Shown here piece after piece: positions 1 through 7,508 of a stretch of 34,715 nucleotides of DNA. The notes beneath the pieces are model-generated. The model made no database searches, was not told the DNA's origin, and saw nothing but the letters and a program-made list of their open reading frames with translations. The position numbers and the translations under genes are program-made. The DNA comes from JACPTG01 sp964504135 (GTDB lineage: Archaea > Nanobdellota > Nanobdellia > Woesearchaeales > UBA10216): NCBI GenBank assembly GCA_964504135.1, contig CAZDCW010000011.1:1-34715 (forward strand), given 5' to 3'. Positions within the stretch are counted from its first letter, which is position 1; every line of letters starts with the position of its first letter.

Positions 1-22
1 AAGAATTCAAAGACATAACTAC

Positions 23-32
23 TATATAAATA
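23..32 (-). promoter_or_regulatory. TATA-like box near left edge, possibly for a gene outside the window
   Basis: The A/T-only stretch TATATAAATA lies between the window edge and the promoter of the first gene. On the plus strand no start codon lies 25-30 nt downstream. On the minus strand the usual spacing in this window would place a start codon right at or just beyond base 1, so it may serve a divergent gene to the left. This is inference only. Confidence 0.3.
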
Positions 33-67
33 TCACGTTAATTATACAGTATCAAAGGGCAAAAACC

Positions 68-75
68 TTTTTAAA
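68..75 (+). promoter_or_regulatory. TATA box of the first aminotransferase gene
   Basis: TTTTTAAA is centred about 27 nt upstream of the ATG at 99, the spacing seen for nearly every transcription unit here. The mRNA is therefore probably leaderless. Confidence 0.65.
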
Positions 76-98
76 CACCCTGCCAAAACTCCAGTATC

Positions 99-1235
99 AT
101 GATTCCAGTCTTCAAGCCAGACCTGGGCGAGGAGGAGCTCGCAGAGATAAAGAAAGTGTTTGACTCCCACTGGATTGGCCTGGGCCCGAAGACAAGGGAG
201 TTTGAGGAGGCGTTCGCAAAGTACATCGGCACAAAGTTTGCGGTTGGGACAAATTCTGCCACTGCAGCGCTTCATCTCGCTGTTGCCGGGCTTGGGATAA
301 GGTCAGGCGAGGTCATTGTGCCAGCAGTCACCTTTGTAAGCACAGCCCATGCTGCGGTGTACTGCGGGGCAAGGCCGGTCATCTGCGATGTGAACAAGGA
401 TACCTTATGCATGGATCCAGATGACCTGCAGCGAAAAATCACCCCTCGGACAAAGGCTATAATCCCAGTCCATCTCGGCGGCCATCCCTGCGACATGGAC
501 GCCATAAATGAAATTGCAGCTGATAAGGGAATCCCTGTTATTGAGGACGCGGCCAATGCGACTGGCGCCCTGTACAAGGACAGGAAGATAGGCAGCCTGG
601 CGAAGTCAGCCTGCTTCAGCTTCCACGCTGTCAAGAACATGACCACCGGCGAGGGCGGCATGATTACAACTGATGACGAAAAGCTTGCCAAAAAGCTTTA
701 CCGTTTGAGATGGGTTGGCATTAACAAGGACACGTGGAACAGGGCCTATGTCTCTGCAAAATACTCATGGTATTACGAGGTCACCGAGCTCGGCTGGAAA
801 TACCACCTTAATGACGTCCCGGCAGCCATCGGGATGGCGCAGCTCAGGAAGCTTGACGGGCTGAATGCAGGCCGAAGGAGGATAGTTGAGCGCTATAACG
901 CCGCATTCAAGGAAAAGTCCTGGCTGAGGACGCCTTACGAGGCTGATAATGTGCGGCACGCTTACTGGCTTTACATCCTGCGGGTGAAGGAGCCTGCCCA
1001 CCGGGACAACCTTATCAAGCACCTTGCTGAGAAGGAAATAGCAACCAGCGTCCATTTCATGCCTGTCCACCTGCATCCGTACTACCAGAGGTTTTTCAAG
1101 TCAAAGAAGATGGCGGTATCCGCCCCGGTGGCTGATGATGAATGGAGGAGGATGATAACCCTGCCCCTTTACCCTTCAATGACTGACGACGAAGTAAAGC
1201 AGGTTGTGGAGGGCGTTTTAAGCTTCATGGCTTAG
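99..1235 (+). CDS. DegT/DnrJ/EryC1/StrS family PLP-dependent sugar aminotransferase
   Basis: A 378-residue fold-type I aminotransferase of the family that transfers an amino group from glutamate to a keto group of a nucleotide-activated deoxysugar in the cytoplasm. The N-terminal IPVFKPDLGEEE, the VIVPAVTFVSTAHA segment, the VIEDAANATGA segment with the PLP-contacting Asp, and SFHAVKNMTTGEGGM with probable Schiff-base Lys179 are all present and full length. Because Lys179 is kept, this should be an aminotransferase and not the RfbH-type 3-dehydratase, which has His there. The ATG at 99 fits the TATA box spacing and starts directly on the family motif. The 3' end overlaps the convergent GT2-HIT gene by 18 bp. 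With the CDP-glucose pathway genes nearby, the substrate may be a CDP-4-keto-6-deoxyhexose; the exact sugar cannot be read from sequence. Confidence 0.9.
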   Translation: MIPVFKPDLGEEELAEIKKVFDSHWIGLGPKTREFEEAFAKYIGTKFAVGTNSATAALHLAVAGLGIRSGEVIVPAVTFVSTAHAAVYCGARPVICDVNKDTLCMDPDDLQRKITPRTKAIIPVHLGGHPCDMDAINEIAADKGIPVIEDAANATGALYKDRKIGSLAKSACFSFHAVKNMTTGEGGMITTDDEKLAKKLYRLRWVGINKDTWNRAYVSAKYSWYYEVTELGWKYHLNDVPAAIGMAQLRKLDGLNAGRRRIVERYNAAFKEKSWLRTPYEADNVRHAYWLYILRVKEPAHRDNLIKHLAEKEIATSVHFMPVHLHPYYQRFFKSKKMAVSAPVADDEWRRMITLPLYPSMTDDEVKQVVEGVLSFMA

Positions 1236-2567
1236 GAAAGTGTGCTGATTTTGTTCCCTCCACTTCCCCTCCAGCTTCCTTACATCAGCTGAAAACTCCT
1301 TCATCAGCTGCCTGTTCTCTTCAGCCGTCTTCCAGTCGCCTCTTTCAGGGTGTCCGAGGGCTGCGGCTATCCTGTCCCTGAATATCCGCGGAAAGCCTAT
1401 TTTTGTGTCCACACTCCACAGCCGGTCATTTATCTGGATGAACAGGTATTTTCCTTTCTGGTGATAAAGTCGCTTTACTTCAGAAATCTCCTCTATCTCC
1501 CGCAGGGCTTCCTTTTCAGGCACAATATCCCCTATTTCGCCTCTGAACGGCAGCAGGTGGAAGTGAGCGTGGGAAACTGTCTGGCCAGTTATTCCGTGCT
1601 CAAACGCGGCATAGGTTCCGTATTCCCGCTTTAGAAACTCAGAAGCCTTCTGGTACAGCCCTGCAAACCGACCGAACACATCATCGGGCAGCGCAGCCAT
1701 GCAGGCAGCATGCCTCTTCGGGATTATAAGGATGTGGCCTTCCATGAGCGGGTGGACGTCGCACACAACAATGAAATCAGAGTCCTCAAGCAGCGGATGG
1801 CTTAGGGCGCCATCCCTGAAGTGGCCGCAGCTTATCTCAAACTGGCTGCTTTTAATTCCGAGCTGGTGGAGCTTGTACCTCAGCACCTTAAGGAACAGCT
1901 TTCCGCCGTATCCGACTGCCTTCTGGAAGCTGATTGAGTGGCTTTCAGTCTCATACTTTGTTGGTATCGGAACTTCAGCAAGCCTGAATTTGCCTGCAAC
2001 GCACTGTATTATCATCTCCTCGTCAAATGTGTAGCCATCAGAGTTCAGCTGGAAGGGGACGGATTCCAGTATTTTCCGGCTGTAGGCTATGTATCCTGTG
2101 GCGGCATCTGTGAGTTTGGTCCCCAGCATGAGGTTGTAGTAGAATGTCAGCATCCTGTTTCCAAGCTGCTTGTAGGCAGGCATCTTCCCTTCCTGCGCGC
2201 CTTTTTCAGAGAGCATCCTTGAGCCGTATACGACGTCGGCCTCTCCGTCAAGCAGCGGCCTTATCAGGTCTGGCAGCCTTGCAGGGTCGTACTGGTGGTC
2301 TGGGTGAAGCATTACAACTATGTCAGCGCCCCTTGCCAGGGCTTCCCTGTAGCAGGTTTTCTGGTTTCCGCCGTATCCCTTGTTTTTCTCATGGACAATT
2401 GTAACAATCCCCAGGCTCCTGGCCATCTCCGCAGTCCTGTCTTTCCCGTAGTCGTCAACAAGTATAATCTCGTCAGCAGCGCCTTTTGGAATTTCCCTGA
2501 AGGTGGCCTCAAGTGTTTTTTCAGCCTTGTAGGCAGGCATTATGACAGTAACTTTTGGCTTCGCCAT
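1218..2567 (-). CDS. GT2 glycosyltransferase fused to a HIT-domain nucleotide hydrolase/transferase
   Basis: A 449-residue two-domain cytoplasmic protein. Residues 1 to about 240 are a GT2 domain of the dolichol-phosphate-sugar synthase type: VTVIMPAYKAEKT, EIILVDDYGKDRT, and MLHPDHQYDP in place of the usual DxD segment. From about residue 255 a HIT domain follows: DFIVVCDVHPLMEGHILIIP, then SHAHFHLLPF with His333, His335 and His337 forming the HxHxH triad, and a C-terminal helix-rich extension (GFPRIFRDRIAAALGHPERG). HIT proteins cleave or transfer nucleoside phosphates. The frame is open throughout the junction, so this looks like a real fusion. Start: a GTG/ATG-type extension to 2588 exists in frame, but the ATG at 2567 lies 28 nt from the TATA box and begins directly before the GT2 core. 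It overlaps the first gene by 18 bp at its end. The natural substrate pair is unknown. Confidence 0.85.
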   Translation of the reverse strand: MAKPKVTVIMPAYKAEKTLEATFREIPKGAADEIILVDDYGKDRTAEMARSLGIVTIVHEKNKGYGGNQKTCYREALARGADIVVMLHPDHQYDPARLPDLIRPLLDGEADVVYGSRMLSEKGAQEGKMPAYKQLGNRMLTFYYNLMLGTKLTDAATGYIAYSRKILESVPFQLNSDGYTFDEEMIIQCVAGKFRLAEVPIPTKYETESHSISFQKAVGYGGKLFLKVLRYKLHQLGIKSSQFEISCGHFRDGALSHPLLEDSDFIVVCDVHPLMEGHILIIPKRHAACMAALPDDVFGRFAGLYQKASEFLKREYGTYAAFEHGITGQTVSHAHFHLLPFRGEIGDIVPEKEALREIEEISEVKRLYHQKGKYLFIQINDRLWSVDTKIGFPRIFRDRIAAALGHPERGDWKTAEENRQLMKEFSADVRKLEGKWREQNQHTFLSHEA

Positions 2568-2591
2568 TGTGTTTGCGGGTTTCCACAAGCT

Positions 2592-2599
2592 ATTTAAAT
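2592..2599. promoter_or_regulatory. Single palindromic TATA box shared by two divergent genes
   Basis: ATTTAAAT is a perfect 8-bp palindrome centred at 2595.5. It is 28.5 nt from the minus-strand ATG at 2567 and 27.5 nt from the plus-strand ATG at 2623. No other A/T-rich box lies between these starts, so one TATA element appears to serve both leaderless genes. Confidence 0.65.
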
Positions 2600-2622
2600 G
2601 TATTTCCAGAGGCCTGCTTCAG

Positions 2623-4245
2623 ATGCGATTTGATGACAGGTTATGCCTGCTGCTGCTCTTTGCGGTTTTTGCCGCAGCTGTGGCGGCTGTAAACCCCATC
2701 GGGAATTTTCCCATTGACGATGACTTTGCGTATGGCCGGACTGTCCTGAATTTCCTTGAAGGCAACTTCAGGATATCGAGCTGGATTTCCGCGACTGTCG
2801 TCTTCCAGACGTTCACCGGCGTTCTTTTCTCGCTGCCCTTCGGCTTTTCCTTCAGTGCGCTGAGGTTTTCCTCCCTGGCCATGGCTCTTGTTGGGGCTGT
2901 GGCTGCTTTCCTAATCCTGCGGGAGCTGAAATTCAGCAAACAACCAGCCCTTTTCGGCTCCATGCTTTTGCTTTTCAACCCGCTTTACTTCACCAAAGCC
3001 TTCAACTTCCATTCAGACATCCACTTCATGGCAATGATGCTCCTTTCGCTGCTGTTTTACCTGCTCTGGCTCAGGAAGAACAGTCCTGCCTTGCTGCTTC
3101 TTGGCTCGCTGTTCTCGGTTTTTGCCATGCTGATAAGGCAGAACGGCGTGCTTATCCCTGTGGCGGTTGCAGCCTACCTGCTGCTGTCAAGGCGGCTCAG
3201 TATGCGGAGTTTCATTGTGGTCGCTGTGTTGCCATTCCTTGCTTTTGCAGGTTACGAGGCGTGGTTTTACCTGGTCCATGGGGCGACTGAAAGCTCGTCG
3301 CTCATGGCACAGTACGATTTGCCCCATGTTGCAGACCTGATTCTAAGGCTTATCCCGTTCAGGCTTTTCAGCATGTTCATGCTCGCGGGCCTTTTCCTTC
3401 TCCCGCTTACACTGCCTTACCTTCTGCGGCTGCAGGCTTTTATTGCAGCCATGCATGCTTATGACAAGGCACTTTTTGCATCGGTTATCATCGCAGCTTC
3501 GGCTGCCACTCTTTTCATGTTCTTCAGCTTTGGCAGGCTCCTGTTTTATGCGCCAACCATGCTCCACCAGAGGGGCCTTGGTCCAATTTATATGCAGGGG
3601 CTTAAGAGCCCTGTCTTTCCAGATGCGCTGCTTGCAATTCTGGCCGCAGCTGCCATTCTATCAGGCGCGGTTCTGGCAATGCTTCTGAAGCAGCAGCTTG
3701 CCAGGGCTGCGTCCTCCTGCTTCGGCGAGCCAATTCACCTGGTTTATCTTGCAGGCGCCTTCCAGCTCCTGTTCCTTCTGGCGGCCCTGGCTTTCTTTGA
3801 CAGGTACATGCTGCCCCTCTTCTTCCCAGGCATTGTCATCCTCCTGGGTTCGGCGAAGCTAAGGCAGGTTCTGCCATTTGGTGTTGTCATCCTGGTTCTC
3901 ATGGCGGCATTTTCAGTTGCGGCCACGCAGGATTACCTTTCATGGCACCGCGCAAGGGACTCAGCCATCCGGGATTTGCAGGCGCAGGGAATCCCGGCTG
4001 ACAGGATAGACGGCGGCTTTGAGCACGCTGCCTGGAACTTCTACGAGTTCAGCAGGGAGCACCCTGAAGTTGACAACTCCAAGCCATACGACCCTGGCTG
4101 GATCCGCGATTACTTCAGGCTCATAGATTCTGAGTACGTGATTTCCTTCACCCAGTTAGAAAGGTACAATGCAGTTAAGGAGTACAGTTACTTTTCCATG
4201 CTGACGCTAAGGAACGAGCCTGTTTACACCCTGAAGAGGGCTTGA
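2623..4245 (+). CDS. GT-C (PMT/ArnT-like) polytopic membrane glycosyltransferase
   Basis: A 540-residue protein with about ten or more hydrophobic helices. After the first helix (residues 7-25) comes NFPIDDDFAYGRTV, which matches the acidic motif in the first outside loop of GT-C enzymes of the ArnT/PMT class, where an Asp acts as catalytic base. These enzymes take sugars from polyprenyl-phosphate donors on the outer face of the membrane. The short hydrophilic C-terminal part (from about residue 440) is typical. An in-frame start exists at 2542, but it lies upstream of the TATA box, so the ATG at 2623 is chosen. The gene diverges from the GT2-HIT gene, which could supply a lipid-linked sugar, and overlaps the convergent dehydratase gene by 22 bp. 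Acceptor and sugar are unknown. Confidence 0.8.
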   Translation: MRFDDRLCLLLLFAVFAAAVAAVNPIGNFPIDDDFAYGRTVLNFLEGNFRISSWISATVVFQTFTGVLFSLPFGFSFSALRFSSLAMALVGAVAAFLILRELKFSKQPALFGSMLLLFNPLYFTKAFNFHSDIHFMAMMLLSLLFYLLWLRKNSPALLLLGSLFSVFAMLIRQNGVLIPVAVAAYLLLSRRLSMRSFIVVAVLPFLAFAGYEAWFYLVHGATESSSLMAQYDLPHVADLILRLIPFRLFSMFMLAGLFLLPLTLPYLLRLQAFIAAMHAYDKALFASVIIAASAATLFMFFSFGRLLFYAPTMLHQRGLGPIYMQGLKSPVFPDALLAILAAAAILSGAVLAMLLKQQLARAASSCFGEPIHLVYLAGAFQLLFLLAALAFFDRYMLPLFFPGIVILLGSAKLRQVLPFGVVILVLMAAFSVAATQDYLSWHRARDSAIRDLQAQGIPADRIDGGFEHAAWNFYEFSREHPEVDNSKPYDPGWIRDYFRLIDSEYVISFTQLERYNAVKEYSYFSMLTLRNEPVYTLKRA

Positions 4246-5192
4246 TGCGACTCATACCACTTATACGTCTCCCTTAACCCATCCATTAGCCCGTACTTAG
4301 GCTGCCAGCCAAGAAGCTTACTTGCCCTGCTGCTGTCAAGGTACTGCCTCTTTATCTCATACTTTGCCTCGCCGAGCACCTTCATCTCCGCATCCTTCCT
4401 GCCGCTTGCCTCCATTATCATCCTTACAAGGTCAAGCACGGTTATCGGCTTTCCTGCGCCGAAGTTGAACGCCAGGCCCTTTTCAATCTCTTCGGCAAGC
4501 AGGATATAGGCATCAGCAGCATCCTTTACGTAGATGTAGTCCCTCTCCATTTTGCCGTCGCTTCTTATCACGAGCGGCTTTCCCATTATCAGGCTTGTCA
4601 TCATGTCCGGAACTAGCCTGCTCATGTTCAGGTCGCCACCCCCGTATATGTTCGCGCACCTCGCCACAGCAGTTTTCAGGCCATAGGTCTTGTTGTAGCT
4701 TCTGGCGATTACCTCAGCGCATACTTTGGAGGCGTCATAGGGATATGTTCCCAGCAACGGCGAATCTTCTGTGTATGGCAGATTTTCCTGGTCTCCATAC
4801 GCCTTGTCGCTGCTGGCTATTATTGCTTTTTCAAAGTGCTTTGCTGTCCTGCACGCCTCAAGCAGGTTCCATGTGCCCATTATGTTGCTTTCAAAGGTTG
4901 ATATTGGCGAGCGGTTCGCAACACCAACAATTGCCTGTGCTGCCAGATGGAAGCATATTTCTATCTCGTATTCGTTGAACGCCCTTTCAACTGTCTTATA
5001 GTCGGCAAGCGACCCTCTGACGATGCTTACCCTGTCGGCAGTGCCTGAGAGGTTCAGGTTGGAGTCTGGAATAAGGTCCCTAATCAGCGCCGTTACCTTT
5101 GCCCCCCTTCCGATAAGCTCCTGGGTGAGCCAGGAGCCAACAAACCCGTTCGCGCCTGTCACAAGGACATTTCTTCCCTTCCAGCTTACCAT
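4224..5192 (-). CDS. rfbG: SDR-type NDP-sugar 4,6-dehydratase, probably CDP-glucose 4,6-dehydratase
   Basis: A 322-residue extended short-chain dehydrogenase. The Rossmann motif GANGFVG is at residues 13-19, the catalytic SSDKAYG segment at 127-133, and Tyr152/Lys156 form the YxxxK pair in YDASK. SSDK followed by a later IYGGGD...RLVPD segment is characteristic of CDP-glucose 4,6-dehydratases, which turn CDP-glucose into CDP-4-keto-6-deoxyglucose. The assignment is supported by the cytidylyltransferase gene at 6120-6821, but a related GDP- or dTDP-sugar dehydratase cannot be excluded from sequence alone. An upstream in-frame ATG (5237) precedes the TATA box at 5213-5222 and is rejected; the ATG at 5192 is 25 nt from the box. 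It overlaps the GT-C gene by 22 bp. Confidence 0.8.
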   Translation of the reverse strand: MVSWKGRNVLVTGANGFVGSWLTQELIGRGAKVTALIRDLIPDSNLNLSGTADRVSIVRGSLADYKTVERAFNEYEIEICFHLAAQAIVGVANRSPISTFESNIMGTWNLLEACRTAKHFEKAIIASSDKAYGDQENLPYTEDSPLLGTYPYDASKVCAEVIARSYNKTYGLKTAVARCANIYGGGDLNMSRLVPDMMTSLIMGKPLVIRSDGKMERDYIYVKDAADAYILLAEEIEKGLAFNFGAGKPITVLDLVRMIMEASGRKDAEMKVLGEAKYEIKRQYLDSSRASKLLGWQPKYGLMDGLRETYKWYESHQALFRV

Positions 5193-5212
5193 GACCAAAG
5201 GGAAAGGGCGGG

Positions 5213-5222
5213 TTTTATAAAA
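5213..5222 (-). promoter_or_regulatory. TATA box of the 4,6-dehydratase gene
   Basis: TTTTATAAAA is centred 25 nt upstream of the minus-strand ATG at 5192, consistent with a leaderless transcript. Confidence 0.65.
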
Positions 5223-5394
5223 TTTGCTGGCATGCATAAGCGGCCTGCCAGAATCCGCCAGGGGCTACTTTTTAATGGAAAATTGTAAGGCTTTTTGCAG
5301 GTTTGCTGTTCAATTGTTCAGGCGGGCTGAAGGCGCACGCGCATCATAGCCGATTTCAGGCAAATCCGATTCTTACTTTCTTACCAAGGCAAGA

Positions 5395-5430
5395 TTTATA
5401 TATGCGACTGCCATTAACCTTCAGAGTGAT
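5395..5430 (+). promoter_or_regulatory. TATA box plus Shine-Dalgarno of the AbrB-PIN operon
   Basis: TTTATATAT (5395-5403) lies about 37 nt upstream of the ATG at 5435, which leaves a leader of roughly 11 nt. That leader holds GTGAT (5426-5430), part of the archaeal GGTGAT Shine-Dalgarno. This unit therefore differs from the leaderless neighbours. Confidence 0.5.
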
Positions 5431-5434
5431 TACC

Positions 5435-5701
5435 ATGGGTGAAGTGGAATTTGCAAAAGTCTCATCGAAAGGGCAGGTGGTTATACCTCAGGCAATCCGG
5501 GAGAGGCTTGGCATAGAGGAGGGCACAGCCTTTGCCGTCTGGTCAAGGGGGGATGAAATACTCCTCAAAAAAATGTCCGTGCCTTCTGAAGTGACCTGGG
5601 AGGAGGCTACAGCGCCATTCAGGGCCATTGCCAGGCAGCGAAGGATTACAATTGACGACATTAATATCGCCATCCAGAGAGTCCGGTCAATGAAAAGATG
5701 A
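5435..5701 (+). CDS. AbrB/SpoVT-type antitoxin (MazE-like swapped-hairpin DNA-binding protein)
   Basis: An 88-residue protein whose first 45 residues form an AbrB domain: VSSKGQVVIPQAIRERLGIE followed by GTAFAVWSRGDEILLKK. Proteins of this type bind operator DNA as dimers and neutralise a partner toxin through the C-terminal tail (here about residues 46-88, charged and helical). The ATG at 5435 starts directly on the domain and has a Shine-Dalgarno GTGAT; a longer in-frame reading starting at 5303 runs through the TATA box and is rejected. The stop overlaps the next gene in an ATGA, so the two are co-translated. This is the antitoxin half of a type II module inserted between the two CDP-glucose pathway genes. 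Confidence 0.85.
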   Translation: MGEVEFAKVSSKGQVVIPQAIRERLGIEEGTAFAVWSRGDEILLKKMSVPSEVTWEEATAPFRAIARQRRITIDDINIAIQRVRSMKR

Positions 5702-6123
5702 TACGGGCCACTTACGATTCCAACGTATGGATTTCCGGAATTTTTTGGGTTGGTGAGGGGATAAAGCTGATAAGGCTTGCTCAGAAGGGCAGCGTACAGG
5801 TGTTTGTTTCGCAGGAGATACTTCTGGAGATAGCTTCAGTTTTGCAGCGTGAAAGGAAGTTCCAGCTTCTGCTTAAGGAAAGAAATAATGGGGTTAAGCA
5901 AGTCCTTGAGAGAATAATCAGCATTTCGACTATGGTTCACATTAAAGAAAAAGTTTCCGTGATTAAGGAGGACCCTGATGACGATAAGATTCTTGAATGC
6001 GCGGTAAACTCCAGCTCCTCATACATCCTTACCTATGATAATCACTTGCTGAGGGTTGGCCAGTACAAGGGCATCAGCATACTGCACCCAACTGAATTCC
6101 TCAAAGAGATGCCAAAGCTCTAA
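5698..6123 (+). CDS. PIN-domain toxin (COG1569-like ribonuclease)
   Basis: A 141-residue PIN protein. Acidic residues expected at the metal site are visible: Asp7 in ATYDSNVW, a Glu in QEILLEIASVL, the Asp cluster EDPDDDKILECA, and Asp in TYDNHLL. This layout matches the putative-toxin PIN group usually paired with AbrB-like antitoxins, where the toxin cleaves RNA. The start overlaps the antitoxin stop by 4 nt (ATGA). Its end overlaps the convergent cytidylyltransferase gene by 4 bp. The RNA target is unknown. It probably stabilises the surrounding DNA or acts as a stress module; that is inference. Confidence 0.82.
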   Translation: MIRATYDSNVWISGIFWVGEGIKLIRLAQKGSVQVFVSQEILLEIASVLQRERKFQLLLKERNNGVKQVLERIISISTMVHIKEKVSVIKEDPDDDKILECAVNSSSSYILTYDNHLLRVGQYKGISILHPTEFLKEMPKL

Positions 6124-6821
6124 TTCCACGCCTTCCACGGCGCATTCCCCTTCTCCCAGAGCTGGTTAAGCTCCACCACGTCCTTGAACACGTTCATGCA
6201 CTTCCAGAAGCCTTTGTGCCTGTACGCCGCGACCTCCCCTTTTGCCGCGAGTTCCTTCAGGGTGTCGTCCTCAAGCTCCCTGCCCTTCTGAAGATGGCTG
6301 AATATTTTCCTGTCCATGACGAAGAACCCGCCGTTTATCCAGGTGTCCAGCTTTGGCTTTTCAATGAAGCCGCCAACCAAATCCCCATGGAGGCTTAGCA
6401 CCCCGAACTGCGACTCCGGGTTGACGGCAGTAAGTGTCACTGTTTTTCCATTCTCCTCATGGAACTCCAGCAGCCCGTTGATGTCAATGTCAGAAATGTC
6501 ATCGCCATATGCAGTGAAGAACAATTTGCCGTCAATATGCCTTTCTATCTGCATAAGCCTTTCTGCCTTGCTTGCCTTTTCTCCTGTGTCTGCGAAAGTT
6601 ATCTTCCATCCCTCGCTGTTGCTTTTCTCAAAGTATTCCCGTATCTTCTCGCCCTTGTAGCCCAGGCAAAGGACAAAATCATCAAAGCCGTAGTGGGCAT
6701 AGGCCTTCATTATATGCCAGAGTATTGGCCTTCCTCCGACTTCCACCAGCGGCTTTGGGATGCTTTCAGTGTATTCCCTAAGCCTTGTCCCCTCTCCGCC
6801 GCAGAGGATTACGGTTTTCAT
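6120..6821 (-). CDS. rfbF: Glucose-1-phosphate cytidylyltransferase
   Basis: A 233-residue nucleotidyltransferase. The nucleotide-binding loop GGEGTRLREYT is at residues 8-18, followed by IPKPLVEVGGRPILWHIMK with Lys23 and the FVLCLGYKG segment. The combination of WHIMKAYAHYGFDDFVLCLG is highly typical of RfbF, which makes CDP-glucose from CTP and glucose 1-phosphate; this is the first step towards CDP-3,6-dideoxyhexoses and related sugars. The length is slightly shorter than the usual 250-260 residues but all core motifs are present. The ATG at 6821 lies 28 nt from the TATA box; a start four codons upstream is less well placed. Its product should feed the dehydratase at 4224-5192. Toxin-antitoxin modules lie on both sides. 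Confidence 0.88.
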   Translation of the reverse strand: MKTVILCGGEGTRLREYTESIPKPLVEVGGRPILWHIMKAYAHYGFDDFVLCLGYKGEKIREYFEKSNSEGWKITFADTGEKASKAERLMQIERHIDGKLFFTAYGDDISDIDINGLLEFHEENGKTVTLTAVNPESQFGVLSLHGDLVGGFIEKPKLDTWINGGFFVMDRKIFSHLQKGRELEDDTLKELAAKGEVAAYRHKGFWKCMNVFKDVVELNQLWEKGNAPWKAWN

Positions 6822-6843
6822 CTGCCCAGGCAAGCCTGCGGCT

Positions 6844-6853
6844 GTTTATATTT
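6844..6853 (-). promoter_or_regulatory. TATA box of rfbF
   Basis: Minus-strand AAATATAAAC is centred 28 nt upstream of the ATG at 6821, consistent with a leaderless transcript. Confidence 0.6.
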
Positions 6854-6878
6854 GTTGCGCAGGCAATGATATTTCAGC

Positions 6879-7274
6879 CTACCACTTCTCAAGGGAAAGG
6901 TTTGGGATGCTCCTGAAGTCCCTGAGGTTCCGCGTTACCAGGGTGCACCTGTTTGCCTTGCAAATGCTCGCTATCATGAGGTCCATTTCCTGTGTTGGGG
7001 TGCCCTTTCGGCTTAGGAAGGCGGCGTCCTGCCCGAAAATTATGCAGCTGAACCTGCTGTGGTCCAGCAATGTAAACCTTGCCACAAAGCGGTTAAGAAA
7101 CGTCAGGCTTTCCTCTTGCTTTCTGGATAGAAACACTCCCCTGTAAAGCTCGCATAAGGTAATTGCGGTTACAGCAATTTCCTCTGAAGTTGAACTTAGC
7201 CTGTCAACGAAGGCCACAGCTTCCTTATCTGCCCTTAGAAAGGAAACTATGATGTCTGTGTCGAGGCACAGCAT
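6879..7274 (-). CDS. vapC: VapC-type PIN-domain toxin ribonuclease
   Basis: A 131-residue PIN-domain protein with the classical VapC pattern: Asp5 in MLCLDTDII, Glu42 in TLCELYRG, Asp98 in QEMDLMIASI, and the TRNLRDF segment with Asp119 near the C-terminus. These acidic residues hold the metal ion for RNA cleavage. Length and layout match full-length VapC. The start codon shares its A with the stop of the upstream antitoxin gene (TGATG), so translation is coupled. The pair forms a type II toxin-antitoxin module next to rfbF. Substrate RNA (often initiator tRNA or rRNA loops in this family) cannot be predicted. Confidence 0.9.
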   Translation of the reverse strand: MLCLDTDIIVSFLRADKEAVAFVDRLSSTSEEIAVTAITLCELYRGVFLSRKQEESLTFLNRFVARFTLLDHSRFSCIIFGQDAAFLSRKGTPTQEMDLMIASICKANRCTLVTRNLRDFRSIPNLSLEKW

Positions 7275-7504
7275 CAGAATTCAACCTTCCTCAGCCTGAA
7301 TCTTTTCCTGGCTTCGTATATCTCCTTTTCTATCCGGTCCAGCTCATCATTGCCTCCAGGCCATTTTCCAGCAAATTCAAGGATAGACTTCTTTTTCTCA
7401 TCAGCCGCCAGCCTCTTAACCACATCAGAGAATGACTCAGGCCCCTGCTTCAGCGCCTTGAGCTGCTCATACGCAGTGTCCGACAGTGAGATTACCCGGG
7501 TCAT
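7274..7504 (-). CDS. vapB: VapB-type antitoxin (archaeal VAPB_antitox/DUF217-like)
   Basis: A 76-residue protein beginning MTRVISLSDTAYEQLKALK, the signature of the archaeal VapB family (ribbon-helix-helix-like DNA binding), with SFSDVVKRLA in the second helix and a charged C-terminal tail (about 45-76) that should wrap the toxin. The in-frame reading extends to 7576, but the ATG at 7504 starts on the conserved motif and lies 26 nt from the TATA box. A near-perfect 20-bp palindrome lies between the TATA box and the start, suggesting autoregulation. The stop overlaps the vapC start by 1 nt. Confidence 0.88.
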   Translation of the reverse strand: MTRVISLSDTAYEQLKALKQGPESFSDVVKRLAADEKKKSILEFAGKWPGGNDELDRIEKEIYEARKRFRLRKVEF

Positions 7505-7508
7505 TTTG

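Noticed and set aside
272..691. Minus-strand reading frame opposite the first aminotransferase
   Set aside because: Composition is that of an antisense frame (Ser/Ala/Pro-rich); the plus-strand aminotransferase explains the region fully.
99..1235. RfbH-type CDP-4-keto-6-deoxyglucose 3-dehydratase
   Set aside because: The PLP lysine is present (Lys179), whereas RfbH has His at that position.
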